Positions 1 to 6,524 are shown, numbered from the stretch's first letter. The stretch: DNA of 12,450 nt from JBDSSS01 sp039928615 (GCA_039928615.1 JBDSSS010000058.1:1-12450), one strand, 5' to 3'. Notes: generated from the sequence alone by a model not told the origin. Numbers and translations are program-made.

Positions 1-51
1 AACGTCGACGAGATCCCGCAGCCGCACCGGCTCTCCGAGCGCGGTTGGTGA
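1..51 (+). CDS. C-terminal end of an unidentified upstream gene
   Basis: An open frame enters from the left edge and runs 16 codons (NVDEIPQPHRLSERGW) to a TGA at 49-51. The codons are C/G-ending like those of the neighbours, and the stop lies just before a strong hairpin, so a real gene end is plausible. Sixteen residues are too few to name the product. The call rests only on frame, codon use and position. Confidence 0.35.
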   Translation, partial: NVDEIPQPHRLSERGW

Positions 52-68
52 CCTCACCCCCACGCTGA

Positions 69-105
69 CGTATGCCGCTTCGCCCGCCGGGCGCAGCGGC
101 ATACG
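69..105. terminator. Strong intergenic hairpin, possible terminator without T-tract
   Basis: The arms CGTATGCCGCT (69-79) and AGCGGCATACG (95-105) are perfect 11-base reverse complements. After one mismatch (T80/C94), an inner stem CGCCC/GGGCG closes a 3-base loop at 86-88. There is no T-run on either side, so this is not a classical intrinsic terminator, but actinobacterial terminators often lack one. It sits 17 bases after the upstream stop and 27 bases before the DUF4037 start. It could instead be a protein-binding palindrome or a small dispersed repeat, since its 10-base arm recurs at 2427-2436. Confidence 0.5.
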
Positions 106-132
106 CGCGTCCGGGGCTGGGATGATCAGGCG

Positions 133-1140
133 GTGAACGGAGCCCGGCTGTCCCAGCGCTACTACGCGGAGGTGGTGCGGCCCATCCTTCAGGACCGCTG
201 GCCCCGCCTGCCGCACGCGGCGGCCCGCCTCGGTGGCGGTTCCGACGTGCTCGGTCTCGACGACGAGACCTCCCGGGACCACGACTGGGGCCTGCGGCTG
301 CATCTGCTCGTGCCCGGCGACGTCGTCTCGCAGGTGGACGGCCACCTTGCGAGGGCCCTGCCGTCGCGGTTCGCGGGGCATCCCTCGCGGTTCGGCATCA
401 CGGACGACCCGACGGAACGGCACCGCGTCACCGTGTGCGATATCGCGACGTTCTCGACCGACACCCTCGGGCTCGACGCGACGCATGAGCTGTCGGTGGG
501 GGACTGGTTGTCACTGACCGGTCAGGGCGTCCTCGAGGTGACCGCGGGTCCGGTCTTCGTCGACACGACCGGTGAGCTGACGGCGCTCCGACGGAGTCTC
601 GAGTGGTATCCGGACGACCTCTGGCGGCACGTCGTCTCGGTGGACTGGGCCCGGCTCGAGCAGGAGCTGCCGTTCGTCGGCCGCACCGGCGCGCGGGGGG
701 ACGACCTCGGCTCGCGCCTGCTCACCGCCCGTCTCGCCGGGGTCGCGCTCCACCTCGCCTTCCTGCTTGAGCGAACGTGGCCGCCCTACGCGAAGTGGCT
801 GGGCACGGCACACGCGGACCTGCCCGGCACCGACCCGGCCGCCCTGCTCCGGGCCGTAGCGGCGCCGTCGTGGCAGGAGCGGGAGGCACTCCTTGCCCAG
901 TGGCTGCGCCGACTCGCAGACCGGCAGCAAGAGGTGGGCCTGCCCGATGTCGGCGACCCGGTGGCGCCCTTCCACGAGCGGCCCCTGCTGGGGATCCGGC
1001 CGGGGGTCGTCGAGCTGATCACCGACTCCATCACCTCGCCGGAGGTCCGCTCGCTGGCCCGCGGGGTGGGCACGCCAGAGCAGTGGAGCGACAACGTCGA
1101 CGTGCTCCTCTCACCGAGCCGTCGGGCACGCCTCAGGTGA
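133..1140 (+). CDS. DUF4037 domain protein, nucleotidyltransferase-like
   Basis: This 335-residue protein resembles the DUF4037 family, whose role is not established. Residues 34-51 hold the family's conserved stretch: Gly36-Ser37, then an acidic run, then Asp49-His50-Asp51-Trp52. The G-S-x11-D-x-D spacing matches the metal-binding signature of the nucleotidyltransferase superfamily, so transfer of a nucleotide to some substrate is possible but unproven. No signal peptide or membrane segment is visible. The start is GTG at 133. It has no good ribosome-binding site, but a -10-like GATGAT (121-126) lies 6 bases upstream, which would give a leaderless message. The gene overlaps the convergent kynU stop by 8 bases. 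Confidence is high for the gene and fairly high for the family. Confidence 0.8.
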   Translation: MNGARLSQRYYAEVVRPILQDRWPRLPHAAARLGGGSDVLGLDDETSRDHDWGLRLHLLVPGDVVSQVDGHLARALPSRFAGHPSRFGITDDPTERHRVTVCDIATFSTDTLGLDATHELSVGDWLSLTGQGVLEVTAGPVFVDTTGELTALRRSLEWYPDDLWRHVVSVDWARLEQELPFVGRTGARGDDLGSRLLTARLAGVALHLAFLLERTWPPYAKWLGTAHADLPGTDPAALLRAVAAPSWQEREALLAQWLRRLADRQQEVGLPDVGDPVAPFHERPLLGIRPGVVELITDSITSPEVRSLARGVGTPEQWSDNVDVLLSPSRRARLR

Positions 1141-2383
1141 CGGCGCCGCGCTCGGCGAACTCGGGGCGCTCGAACTCGCGACCGTCGATGACGGCTCGGA
1201 CGTGCTCGGCGGCGGTCACCGCGTCGACGTGGGTGACGTAGAGCGGCGCGAAGCCGAGCCGGATGATGTCGGGCTCGCGGAAGTCGCCGATGACACCCCG
1301 GGCGATGAGGGCCTGGACGACCGCGAAGGCCTGGGGGTGGCGCAGCGAGACCTGCGACCCGCGCCGCTCAGCCTCGCGAGGCGTGGCGAGGGGCAGGTCG
1401 ACCCCGAGCGCGTCCAGTGCCTCGATGAAGCACTGCGTGACCGAGACCGACTGGGCCCTGACCTGCTCGGGGCTCAGGCCGTCGAAGACGGTCAGGGCCG
1501 CCTCGAGGGCGAGCAGCGAGATGAGCGGGGGAGTCCCGACCCGGCCGCGGGTGATGCCGGGGGCCGGCTCGTAGTCCGGACCCATCTCGAAGGGACGGGC
1601 GTGGCCGTGCCACCCGGTCAGCGGCTGCTCGAAGTCGGCGAGGTGGCGCTCCGCGACGTAGAGGAAGGCCGGAGCCCCGGGGCCGCCGTTGAGGTACTTG
1701 TAGCCGCAGCCGACGGCGAGGTCGGCGCCGCCTGCGTCGAGGTCGACCTCCATCGCGCCGGCCGAGTGGCACAGGTCCCAGCAGATCAGCGCGCCGACCT
1801 CGTGGGCCGCCTCGGTCATCGCGACGAGGTCCCACTTCTCCCCGGTGCGGTAGTCGACCTGCGAGTAGGAGGCGAGGACGAGGTCGTCACCCGCCTCGCG
1901 GATCGCTGCCACGGCGTCGCGCGGGTGCACCCGGCGCACCTCGCAGCCGGCCAGCGCGGCGGCCGACTCGGTGATGTAGAGATCGGTGGGGAAACTGTCG
2001 GGGTCGGTGAGCACGACCGTGCGACCCGGGCGCATCCGAGCCGCGCCGACGACGGCCTTGAAGAGGTTGATCGAGGTCGAGTCGGTGACCACCACCTGGC
2101 CGGGAGCGGCGCCGACGAGGCGGCCGACGAGGTCGCCGATGCGGGTCTGGGCGCCCCACCAGTCCGACTCGTTCCACGACCGGATGAGCCGGTCGCCCCA
2201 CTGCCGGGTGAGGACGTCCTGCACGACGGGCGGCACGGCGAGCGGCAGGGCGCCGAGCGAGTTGCCGTCGAGGTAGGTGACACCGGCGGGCAGGGTGAAC
2301 AGGTCTCGGGTGCCGGCGAGGGGAGCCGAGGCGTCGAGGTCCGCGGCGCGGGCGAGGAGGTCGTCGAGGGCGTGCGTCGTCAT
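1133..2383 (-). CDS. kynU: Kynureninase
   Basis: Kynureninase is a cytosolic PLP enzyme that cleaves kynurenine to anthranilate and alanine (3-hydroxykynurenine to 3-hydroxyanthranilate) in tryptophan breakdown. The 416-residue product is full length for the family. Visible landmarks are the early YLDGNSLGALP segment (37-47), the phosphate-binding region near DSTSINLFKA (101-110), FPTD (131-134), WDLCHSAGA (202-210) with a cofactor-contacting Asp, and GYKYLNGGPGAP (227-238), where Lys229 is the expected Schiff-base lysine. GDFREPDIIRLGFAPLY (366-382) is the usual C-terminal substrate-binding segment. The ATG (complement of 2381-2383) is chosen because the protein then starts at the usual place and a -10-like TACGTT lies 6 bases upstream. 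The longer open frame reaching 3328 only shadows pdxT. No other kynurenine-pathway gene is in the window. Confidence 0.95.
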   Translation of the reverse strand: MTTHALDDLLARAADLDASAPLAGTRDLFTLPAGVTYLDGNSLGALPLAVPPVVQDVLTRQWGDRLIRSWNESDWWGAQTRIGDLVGRLVGAAPGQVVVTDSTSINLFKAVVGAARMRPGRTVVLTDPDSFPTDLYITESAAALAGCEVRRVHPRDAVAAIREAGDDLVLASYSQVDYRTGEKWDLVAMTEAAHEVGALICWDLCHSAGAMEVDLDAGGADLAVGCGYKYLNGGPGAPAFLYVAERHLADFEQPLTGWHGHARPFEMGPDYEPAPGITRGRVGTPPLISLLALEAALTVFDGLSPEQVRAQSVSVTQCFIEALDALGVDLPLATPREAERRGSQVSLRHPQAFAVVQALIARGVIGDFREPDIIRLGFAPLYVTHVDAVTAAEHVRAVIDGREFERPEFAERGAVT

Positions 2384-2389
2384 GGCCGC

Positions 2390-2395
2390 AACGTA
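2390..2395 (-). promoter_or_regulatory. -10 element of kynU, leaderless-type
   Basis: On the minus strand TACGTT matches the actinobacterial TAnnnT -10 pattern and is followed by exactly 6 bases and then the kynU ATG. This places the expected transcription start on the A of the start codon. No clear -35 and no Shine-Dalgarno sequence are visible. The 63-base divergent region means the upstream part of this promoter overlaps the pdxT -10. Confidence 0.5.
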
Positions 2396-2433
2396 TCGCG
2401 AGGACGGATTTCCGCGCTGCCTGCCCAGCGGCA

Positions 2434-2439
2434 TACCCT
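2434..2439 (+). promoter_or_regulatory. -10 element of pdxT, near-leaderless
   Basis: TACCCT fits TAnnnT and lies 7 bases before the pdxT ATG, so transcription would start at or one base before the start codon. No -35 hexamer or ribosome-binding site is apparent. The element sits inside the recurring GGCATAC word at 2430-2436. Confidence 0.45.
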
Positions 2440-2446
2440 CGCCGCC

Positions 2447-3058
2447 ATGAACACTGCGCCCACGGCGACCATCGGCGTCCTCGCCGTGCAGGGAGACGTG
2501 CGCGAGCACCTCGTCGCCCTGCGCGAGCTCGGGGCCGAGGCGATGACGGTCCGGCGCCCCGAGGAGGTCGCCCGGATCGACGGCATCGTGATCCCCGGCG
2601 GGGAGTCGACGGTGATGGACAAGCTCGTCCGGGCGTTCGGACTCCGCGACCCTCTTCGCGCCCGGCTGGCGGAGGGACTGCCCGCCTTCGGGTCGTGCGC
2701 CGGGATGATCATGCTCGCCGACCGGATCGCCGACGGACGCCCCGACCAGCAGACCCTCGGCGGGCTCGACATCACCGTGCGCCGCAACGCCTTCGGCCGC
2801 CAGGTCGACTCCTTCGAGCAGCAGCTCGACTACGCCGGGTTCGACCGCCCCGTGCACGCGGTCTTCATCCGCGCGCCGTGGGTCGAGCAGGCCGGTGACG
2901 ACGTCGAGGTGCTCGCCCGCGTGAACGGCGGGCCGGCCGCCGGTAGGATCGTGGCGGTTCGGCAGGGAAACGTGATGGCGACCTCGTTCCACCCCGAGGT
3001 GGACCGGGACCGACGGATCCACGCCGAGTTCGTCGAGATCGTCCGATCGCAGCGCTAG
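2447..3058 (+). CDS. pdxT: Pyridoxal 5'-phosphate synthase glutaminase subunit PdxT
   Basis: PdxT hydrolyses glutamine and channels ammonia to PdxS, which builds pyridoxal 5'-phosphate from ribose 5-phosphate and glyceraldehyde 3-phosphate. The 203-residue product is a class I glutamine amidotransferase of normal length. It starts with IGVLAVQGDVREH (9-21), has the oxyanion segment PGGEST (50-55), the nucleophile Cys84 in FGSCAGMIML (81-90), and the catalytic pair His182/Glu184 in SFHPE (180-184). The ATG is supported by the conserved N-terminus and a -10-like element just upstream. The usual partner pdxS is not adjacent; the divergent neighbour is kynU, itself a PLP enzyme. yebC follows after 58 bases with no terminator seen, so the two are probably co-transcribed. 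Confidence 0.96.
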   Translation: MNTAPTATIGVLAVQGDVREHLVALRELGAEAMTVRRPEEVARIDGIVIPGGESTVMDKLVRAFGLRDPLRARLAEGLPAFGSCAGMIMLADRIADGRPDQQTLGGLDITVRRNAFGRQVDSFEQQLDYAGFDRPVHAVFIRAPWVEQAGDDVEVLARVNGGPAAGRIVAVRQGNVMATSFHPEVDRDRRIHAEFVEIVRSQR

Positions 3059-3116
3059 CCCACGGCTGGACCGCCGCGAGACCACCCCGCAAGCCACCGA
3101 ACGTGAGGGAACCTGA

Positions 3117-3878
3117 ATGAGCGGCCACTCCAAATGGGCCACCACGAAGCACAAGAAGGCGGCCATCGACGCCAAGCGCGGCAAGCTCTTCGCCAAGCTC
3201 ATCAAGAACATCGAGGTGGCCGCCCGGCAGGGTGGTGGTGACCTCGCGGGCAACCCGACGCTCTTCGACGCCGTCCAGAAGGCGAAGAAGACCTCGGTGC
3301 CCAACGACAACATCGAGCGCGCCGTCAAGCGCGGCTCGGGTGTCGAGGCGGGCGCGGCCGACTGGCAGACGATCTGGTACGAGGGCTACGCGCCCAACGG
3401 GGTCGCCGTGCTCATCGAGTGCCTCAGCGACAACCGCAACCGCGCCGCGGCCGAGGTGCGCATCGCGCTGACCCGCAACGGTGGCCAGCTGGCCGACCCC
3501 GGCTCGGTCTCCTACGTGTTCAACCGCAAGGGCGTCGTCACCGTGCTCAAGTCGGAGAAGACGGAGGACGAGCTGCTCGAGGTCGTGCTCGAGGCCGGCG
3601 CCGAGGAGATCAACGACAACGGCGACACGTGGGAGATCATCTCCGAGGCCACCGACTTCGTCGCGGTGCGCGAGGCTCTCCAGGAGGCGGGGGTCGACTA
3701 CGAGTCAGCCGAGGCCGCGTTCGTGCCCAACCTGCAGGTGCCGCTCGACCTGGACGGCGCGCGCAAGATGATCCGCGTCGTCGACGCGCTCGAGGACAGC
3801 GACGACGTGCAGAACGTCTTCGTCAACGGTGACATCCCCGACGACGTCCTCGCCGAGCTCGAGGACGACGAGGACTGA
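3117..3878 (+). CDS. yebC: YebC/PmpR family (TACO1-like) regulatory protein
   Basis: This 253-residue cytosolic protein begins with the family hallmark GHSKWATTKHKKAAIDAKRG (3-22) and continues with the three-domain YebC/TACO1 layout at normal length. It ends in an acidic tail (LEDDED). Family members have been described as transcription regulators (PmpR) and, more recently, as translation factors that relieve ribosome stalling at difficult peptide stretches; which applies here cannot be read from sequence. The ATG at 3117 follows GTGAGG (3103-3108) at a suitable distance. It sits between pdxT and the ruv operon, its usual actinobacterial place, and a strong terminator follows the stop. Confidence 0.95.
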   Translation: MSGHSKWATTKHKKAAIDAKRGKLFAKLIKNIEVAARQGGGDLAGNPTLFDAVQKAKKTSVPNDNIERAVKRGSGVEAGAADWQTIWYEGYAPNGVAVLIECLSDNRNRAAAEVRIALTRNGGQLADPGSVSYVFNRKGVVTVLKSEKTEDELLEVVLEAGAEEINDNGDTWEIISEATDFVAVREALQEAGVDYESAEAAFVPNLQVPLDLDGARKMIRVVDALEDSDDVQNVFVNGDIPDDVLAELEDDED

Positions 3879-3906
3879 CGCGTCGCGGGCCCGTCGGGCC
3901 GCCGCG

Positions 3907-3946
3907 GACGGGAGGCACGCCGACGACCGGCGTGCCTCCCGTCTTT
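3907..3946 (+). terminator. Intrinsic terminator after yebC
   Basis: GACGGGAGGCACGCC (3907-3921) and its exact 15-base reverse complement (3929-3943) flank a 7-base loop, followed by TTT. The short T-run is usual for high-GC actinobacteria. It lies 28 bases after the yebC stop and separates the pdxT-yebC unit from the SOS-type ruvC promoter region. Confidence 0.8.
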
Positions 3947-3972
3947 GTCGGGTGGGACGGTTACCGTTGAGC

Positions 3973-3986
3973 CGAACACCTGTTCG
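3973..3986. promoter_or_regulatory. SOS box (LexA operator) upstream of ruvC
   Basis: CGAACACCTGTTCG matches the core of the Gram-positive/mycobacterial SOS box, CGAAC-N4-GTTCG; the flanking C3972 and G3987 extend the symmetry to 7+7 bases around CC. It lies 57 bases before the ruvC start and just downstream of a possible -10, TACCGT (3962-3967), so bound LexA would cover the transcription start. Control of ruvCAB by LexA is established in mycobacteria, and this site implies the same here. No clear -35 was found. Confidence 0.8.
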
Positions 3987-4032
3987 GACCAGCCCTCGTG
4001 GCGGTCTGGTCGTCGTCCGTTCCCGAGCCGTT

Positions 4033-4037
4033 GGAGG
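4033..4037 (+). promoter_or_regulatory. Ribosome-binding site fixing the ruvC start
   Basis: GGAGG lies 6 bases before the GTG at 4044. It decides that GTG as the start of RuvC. An ATG at 4039 is out of frame, and the longer open frame from 3945 begins inside the terminator. Confidence 0.75.
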
Positions 4038-4043
4038 TATGCC

Positions 4044-4715
4044 GTGCGCGTCCTCGCCGTGGACCCCGGCCTCACCCGCTGTGGTGTCGGTGTCGTCGAC
4101 GGAGTGCCGGGCCGGAAGCTGACGCTCGTCGAGGTCGGGGTCATCCGCACGCCCCCCGGTGACCCGACCCCGAAGCGGCTCGTCGCGCTCGAGGACGAGA
4201 TGCGGCTCTGGTTCGAGCGTCACCGTCCGGAGTCGGTCGCGATCGAGCGGGTCTTCGCCGACACCAACGTCTCGACGGTGATGGGCACGGCGCAGGTGAC
4301 CGGCATCGTGATGATGATCGCGGAGCGGCGGGGTCTGCCGGTCACGCTGCACACCCCGACCGAGGTCAAGGCGGCGGTCAGCGGGAGTGGCCGCGCGGAC
4401 AAGGCGCAGGTCACGACGATGGTCACGCGCCTGCTCGGGCTCGACACGGCGCCCAAGCCCGCCGACGCGGCCGACGCCCTCGCGCTCGCCATCTGCCACG
4501 TCTGGCGGGGCGGCACCCAGACCCGGCTGGCCGAGGCCGCCGCCGCCCACGGGGGCCGGCCGAGCACGATCCCCACCCGAGTGCCCCGGGTCGCTGCCGG
4601 CGCCGCAGCCCCACGAACGACCGCCCGCCGAGCCACCGCGACGAGGCGACCGGCCTCGCCGGCCGCCGTCCTGCCCCCCTCACCGCCGACCACCCGTGGA
4701 GTCACCGACCGATGA
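4044..4715 (+). CDS. ruvC: Crossover junction endodeoxyribonuclease RuvC
   Basis: RuvC cuts Holliday junctions symmetrically to finish recombinational repair, working with RuvAB. The RNase H-fold core is complete. Expected metal-binding acids are Asp7 (VLAVDPGLTRCG), Glu68 (VAIERVF), and Asp141 and Asp144 in KPADAADALALAICH. With the GTG start the protein is 223 residues, against about 173 in E. coli. Residues after about 155 form a low-complexity tail rich in Ala, Pro, Arg and Thr with no recognisable domain. The stop overlaps the ruvA start as ATGA (4712-4715), indicating translational coupling. An SOS box upstream points to induction by DNA damage. Confidence 0.96.
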   Translation: MRVLAVDPGLTRCGVGVVDGVPGRKLTLVEVGVIRTPPGDPTPKRLVALEDEMRLWFERHRPESVAIERVFADTNVSTVMGTAQVTGIVMMIAERRGLPVTLHTPTEVKAAVSGSGRADKAQVTTMVTRLLGLDTAPKPADAADALALAICHVWRGGTQTRLAEAAAAHGGRPSTIPTRVPRVAAGAAAPRTTARRATATRRPASPAAVLPPSPPTTRGVTDR

Positions 4716-5242
4716 TCGCCTCGCTCGCTGGAACCGTCCTCAAGGCCGGGCTCGACTCCGTGGTCCTGGGCGTCGGGGGAGTCGGCATGCTCGTGCACAC
4801 CACCCCCGGCACCGCCGCGGCCGTCCGGGTCGGCACCCCGACGGAGCTCGCGACGACCCTCGTCGTGCGTGAGGACTCGCTCACCCTCTACGGCTTCGCC
4901 ACCGACGACGAGAAGCACGTCTTCGAGACGATCCAGACCGTCTCTGGCGTCGGGCCGCGCCTCGCCCTCGCCGTCCTCGCCGTCCACTCCCCGGCCGCGG
5001 TGCGGGTCGCCCTGGGGTCCGGCGACCTCGCGGCCCTGATGAAGGTCCCCGGCATCGGCAAGAAGGGCGCCGAACGCCTCGTCCTCGAGCTGCGCGACAA
5101 GCTCGGGGCCCTGCCCGGCTCGGTGGGGGAGACCGCCCCCGCGCCCGCCGACGACGCCCTCGACAAGGTGGCCCGCCGCGCCGACGAGGGCGCCAGCGTC
5201 TCCGCGCTGCTGCGGGCCGCGCTGCAGGAGCTCGGACGATGA
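4712..5242 (+). CDS. ruvA: Holliday junction branch migration protein RuvA
   Basis: RuvA tetramers bind the four-way junction and load the RuvB motor. Residues 1-62 form the OB-fold domain (MIASLAGTVL...LYGF). Two helix-hairpin-helix motifs follow, VSGVGPR (77-83) and VPGIGKK (112-118), which contact DNA. A flexible Pro/Ala linker (134-147) leads to domain III, which binds RuvB. The protein is 176 residues, shorter than the usual 190-205. The shortfall falls at the start of domain III, where the usual helix with a LGW/LGY-type motif is not seen; only the last part (148-176, ending LLRAALQELGR) is recognisable. No frameshift is obvious. The start overlaps the ruvC stop and the end overlaps the ruvB start, both as ATGA. 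Confidence 0.95.
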   Translation: MIASLAGTVLKAGLDSVVLGVGGVGMLVHTTPGTAAAVRVGTPTELATTLVVREDSLTLYGFATDDEKHVFETIQTVSGVGPRLALAVLAVHSPAAVRVALGSGDLAALMKVPGIGKKGAERLVLELRDKLGALPGSVGETAPAPADDALDKVARRADEGASVSALLRAALQELGR

Positions 5243-6375
5243 GCGACCCGGCCCGAGGCGCCGGGCTCGACCCCTCCGCCTGGGACGTCGGGCCGGACGG
5301 GTCCTTCGACGCGACCGCCCGGATCATCGACGCCGAGGTCGACCCCGACGAGCGCCAGGTCGAGGCGGCCCTGCGACCGAAGCGGCTCGACGACTTCCCC
5401 GGCCAGGACCGCGTGCGCGAGCAGCTCGGCCTCGTGCTCGAGGCCGCTCGCCGGCGCGGCACCCCGCCCGACCACGTGCTGCTGTCGGGGCCGCCCGGGC
5501 TCGGCAAGACCACCCTCGCGATGATCGTCGCCAGCGAGCTCGAGCAGCCGATCCGGATCACGTCGGGCCCGGCCATCCAGCACGCCGGGGACCTCGCCTC
5601 CGTGCTGTCCTCGCTCGCCGAGGGGGAGGTGCTCTTCCTCGACGAGATCCACCGGATGTCCCGGTCTGCGGAGGAGATGCTCTACCTCGCGATGGAGGAC
5701 TTCCGCGTCGACGTCATCATCGGCAAGGGCCCGGGCGCCACGGCGATCCCGCTCGAGCTGCCGCCCTTCACCGTCGTCGGGGCGACGACCCGCGCGGGGC
5801 TGCTGCCGGCGCCGCTGCGTGACCGCTTCGGGTTCACCGGGCACCTCGACTTCTACGAGGCGGCCGACCTCGTCACCATCCTGCGCCGGTCCACGGGACT
5901 GCTCGGTCTCGAGGCCGACGACGACGGCATCCGCGAGATCGCGCTGCGCTCACGAGGCACCCCCCGCATCGCCAACCGCCTCCTGCGCCGGGTCCGCGAC
6001 TGGTCGCAGGTGCACGGTGACCACCGGGTCACCCATGCGGCCGCCCGACAGGCCCTGCGCCTCTTCGACGTCGACGAGCGAGGCCTGGACCGGCTCGACC
6101 GGGCCGTGCTCGACGCCCTGTGCCGCCGGTTCCGGGGCGGGCCGGTGGGTTTGTCCACGCTCGCCGTGGCCGTGGGGGAGGAGCCCGACACCGTCGAGAC
6201 CGTCGCCGAGCCCTTCCTCGTCCGCGAGGGTTTCATGGTGCGCACCCCCCGGGGCCGGGCCGCGTCCGGTCTCGCCTGGGCCCACCTCGGGCTCACGCCC
6301 CCGCCCGACGCGCAGGGGGTCTGGTCGGCGACCCTGCCCATCGACGAGATCGGTGGCGGACGCTTCGGGAGCTGA
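5239..6375 (+). CDS. ruvB: Holliday junction DNA helicase RuvB
   Basis: RuvB is the hexameric AAA+ ATPase that drives branch migration on RuvA-bound junctions. The 378-residue protein has a 40-odd-residue N-terminal extension, then the RPKRLDDFPGQ entry (46-56), Walker A GPPGLGKT (84-91), Walker B LFLDEIH (132-138), the sensor-region GATTRAG (181-187) and the arginine-finger segment LRDRFG (193-198). A winged-helix C-terminal domain follows, ending near PIDEIGGGRF. Length and motifs are normal for actinobacteria. The ATG overlaps the ruvA stop as ATGA (5239-5242), so the three ruv genes form one translationally coupled operon. Confidence 0.97.
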   Translation: MSDPARGAGLDPSAWDVGPDGSFDATARIIDAEVDPDERQVEAALRPKRLDDFPGQDRVREQLGLVLEAARRRGTPPDHVLLSGPPGLGKTTLAMIVASELEQPIRITSGPAIQHAGDLASVLSSLAEGEVLFLDEIHRMSRSAEEMLYLAMEDFRVDVIIGKGPGATAIPLELPPFTVVGATTRAGLLPAPLRDRFGFTGHLDFYEAADLVTILRRSTGLLGLEADDDGIREIALRSRGTPRIANRLLRRVRDWSQVHGDHRVTHAAARQALRLFDVDERGLDRLDRAVLDALCRRFRGGPVGLSTLAVAVGEEPDTVETVAEPFLVREGFMVRTPRGRAASGLAWAHLGLTPPPDAQGVWSATLPIDEIGGGRFGS

Positions 6376-6453
6376 CCCGGCACGCGTCCGGAGCGGCATC
6401 CGCACCCTCGACGCGACGGGCCGGACCCGGCTCCCCGACGTGGCGCGCTCGTT

Positions 6454-6482
6454 CTGACAAACTGCAGGTGCGGCCGTAGACT
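6454..6482 (+). promoter_or_regulatory. Promoter of the yajC-secD-secF operon
   Basis: CTGACA (6454-6459) and TAGACT (6477-6482) are separated by exactly 17 bases, a good sigma-70/SigA-type arrangement in the 227-base gap after ruvB. Transcription would start near 6489, leaving about 114 bases of leader before yajC. No separate terminator for ruvB was found in the gap. Confidence 0.65.
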
Positions 6483-6488
6483 CCTGCG

Positions 6489-6524
6489 GGCACCCCCGCC
6501 GCTGCCGCGGCACTTTCTGGTGCC
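6489..6524 (+). promoter_or_regulatory. Alternative pairings in the yajC leader RNA
   Basis: The segment GGTGCC (6519-6524) can pair with GGCACC at 6489-6494, and its GTGCC part can pair instead with GGCAC at 6509-6513 (6-base loop). The two pairings exclude each other and lie at the very start of the predicted leader. In GC-rich DNA such pairings arise by chance, so a regulatory switch is only a possibility. Confidence 0.25.

Noticed and set aside
1202..2446. A long plus-strand extension in front of pdxT
   Set aside because: It is the complement of kynU codons; pdxT starts at 2447 with a conserved N-terminus and a promoter element.
1133..3328. A 731-residue minus-strand protein extending kynU upstream
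   Set aside because: The part beyond 2383 is antisense to pdxT and yebC with Arg/Asp/Gly-rich shadow composition; kynureninase starts at 2383.
3945..4043. N-terminal extension of RuvC from 3945
   Set aside because: It would begin inside the yebC terminator and cover the SOS box; GTG 4044 has a good ribosome-binding site and gives the conserved MRVLAVDPG start.
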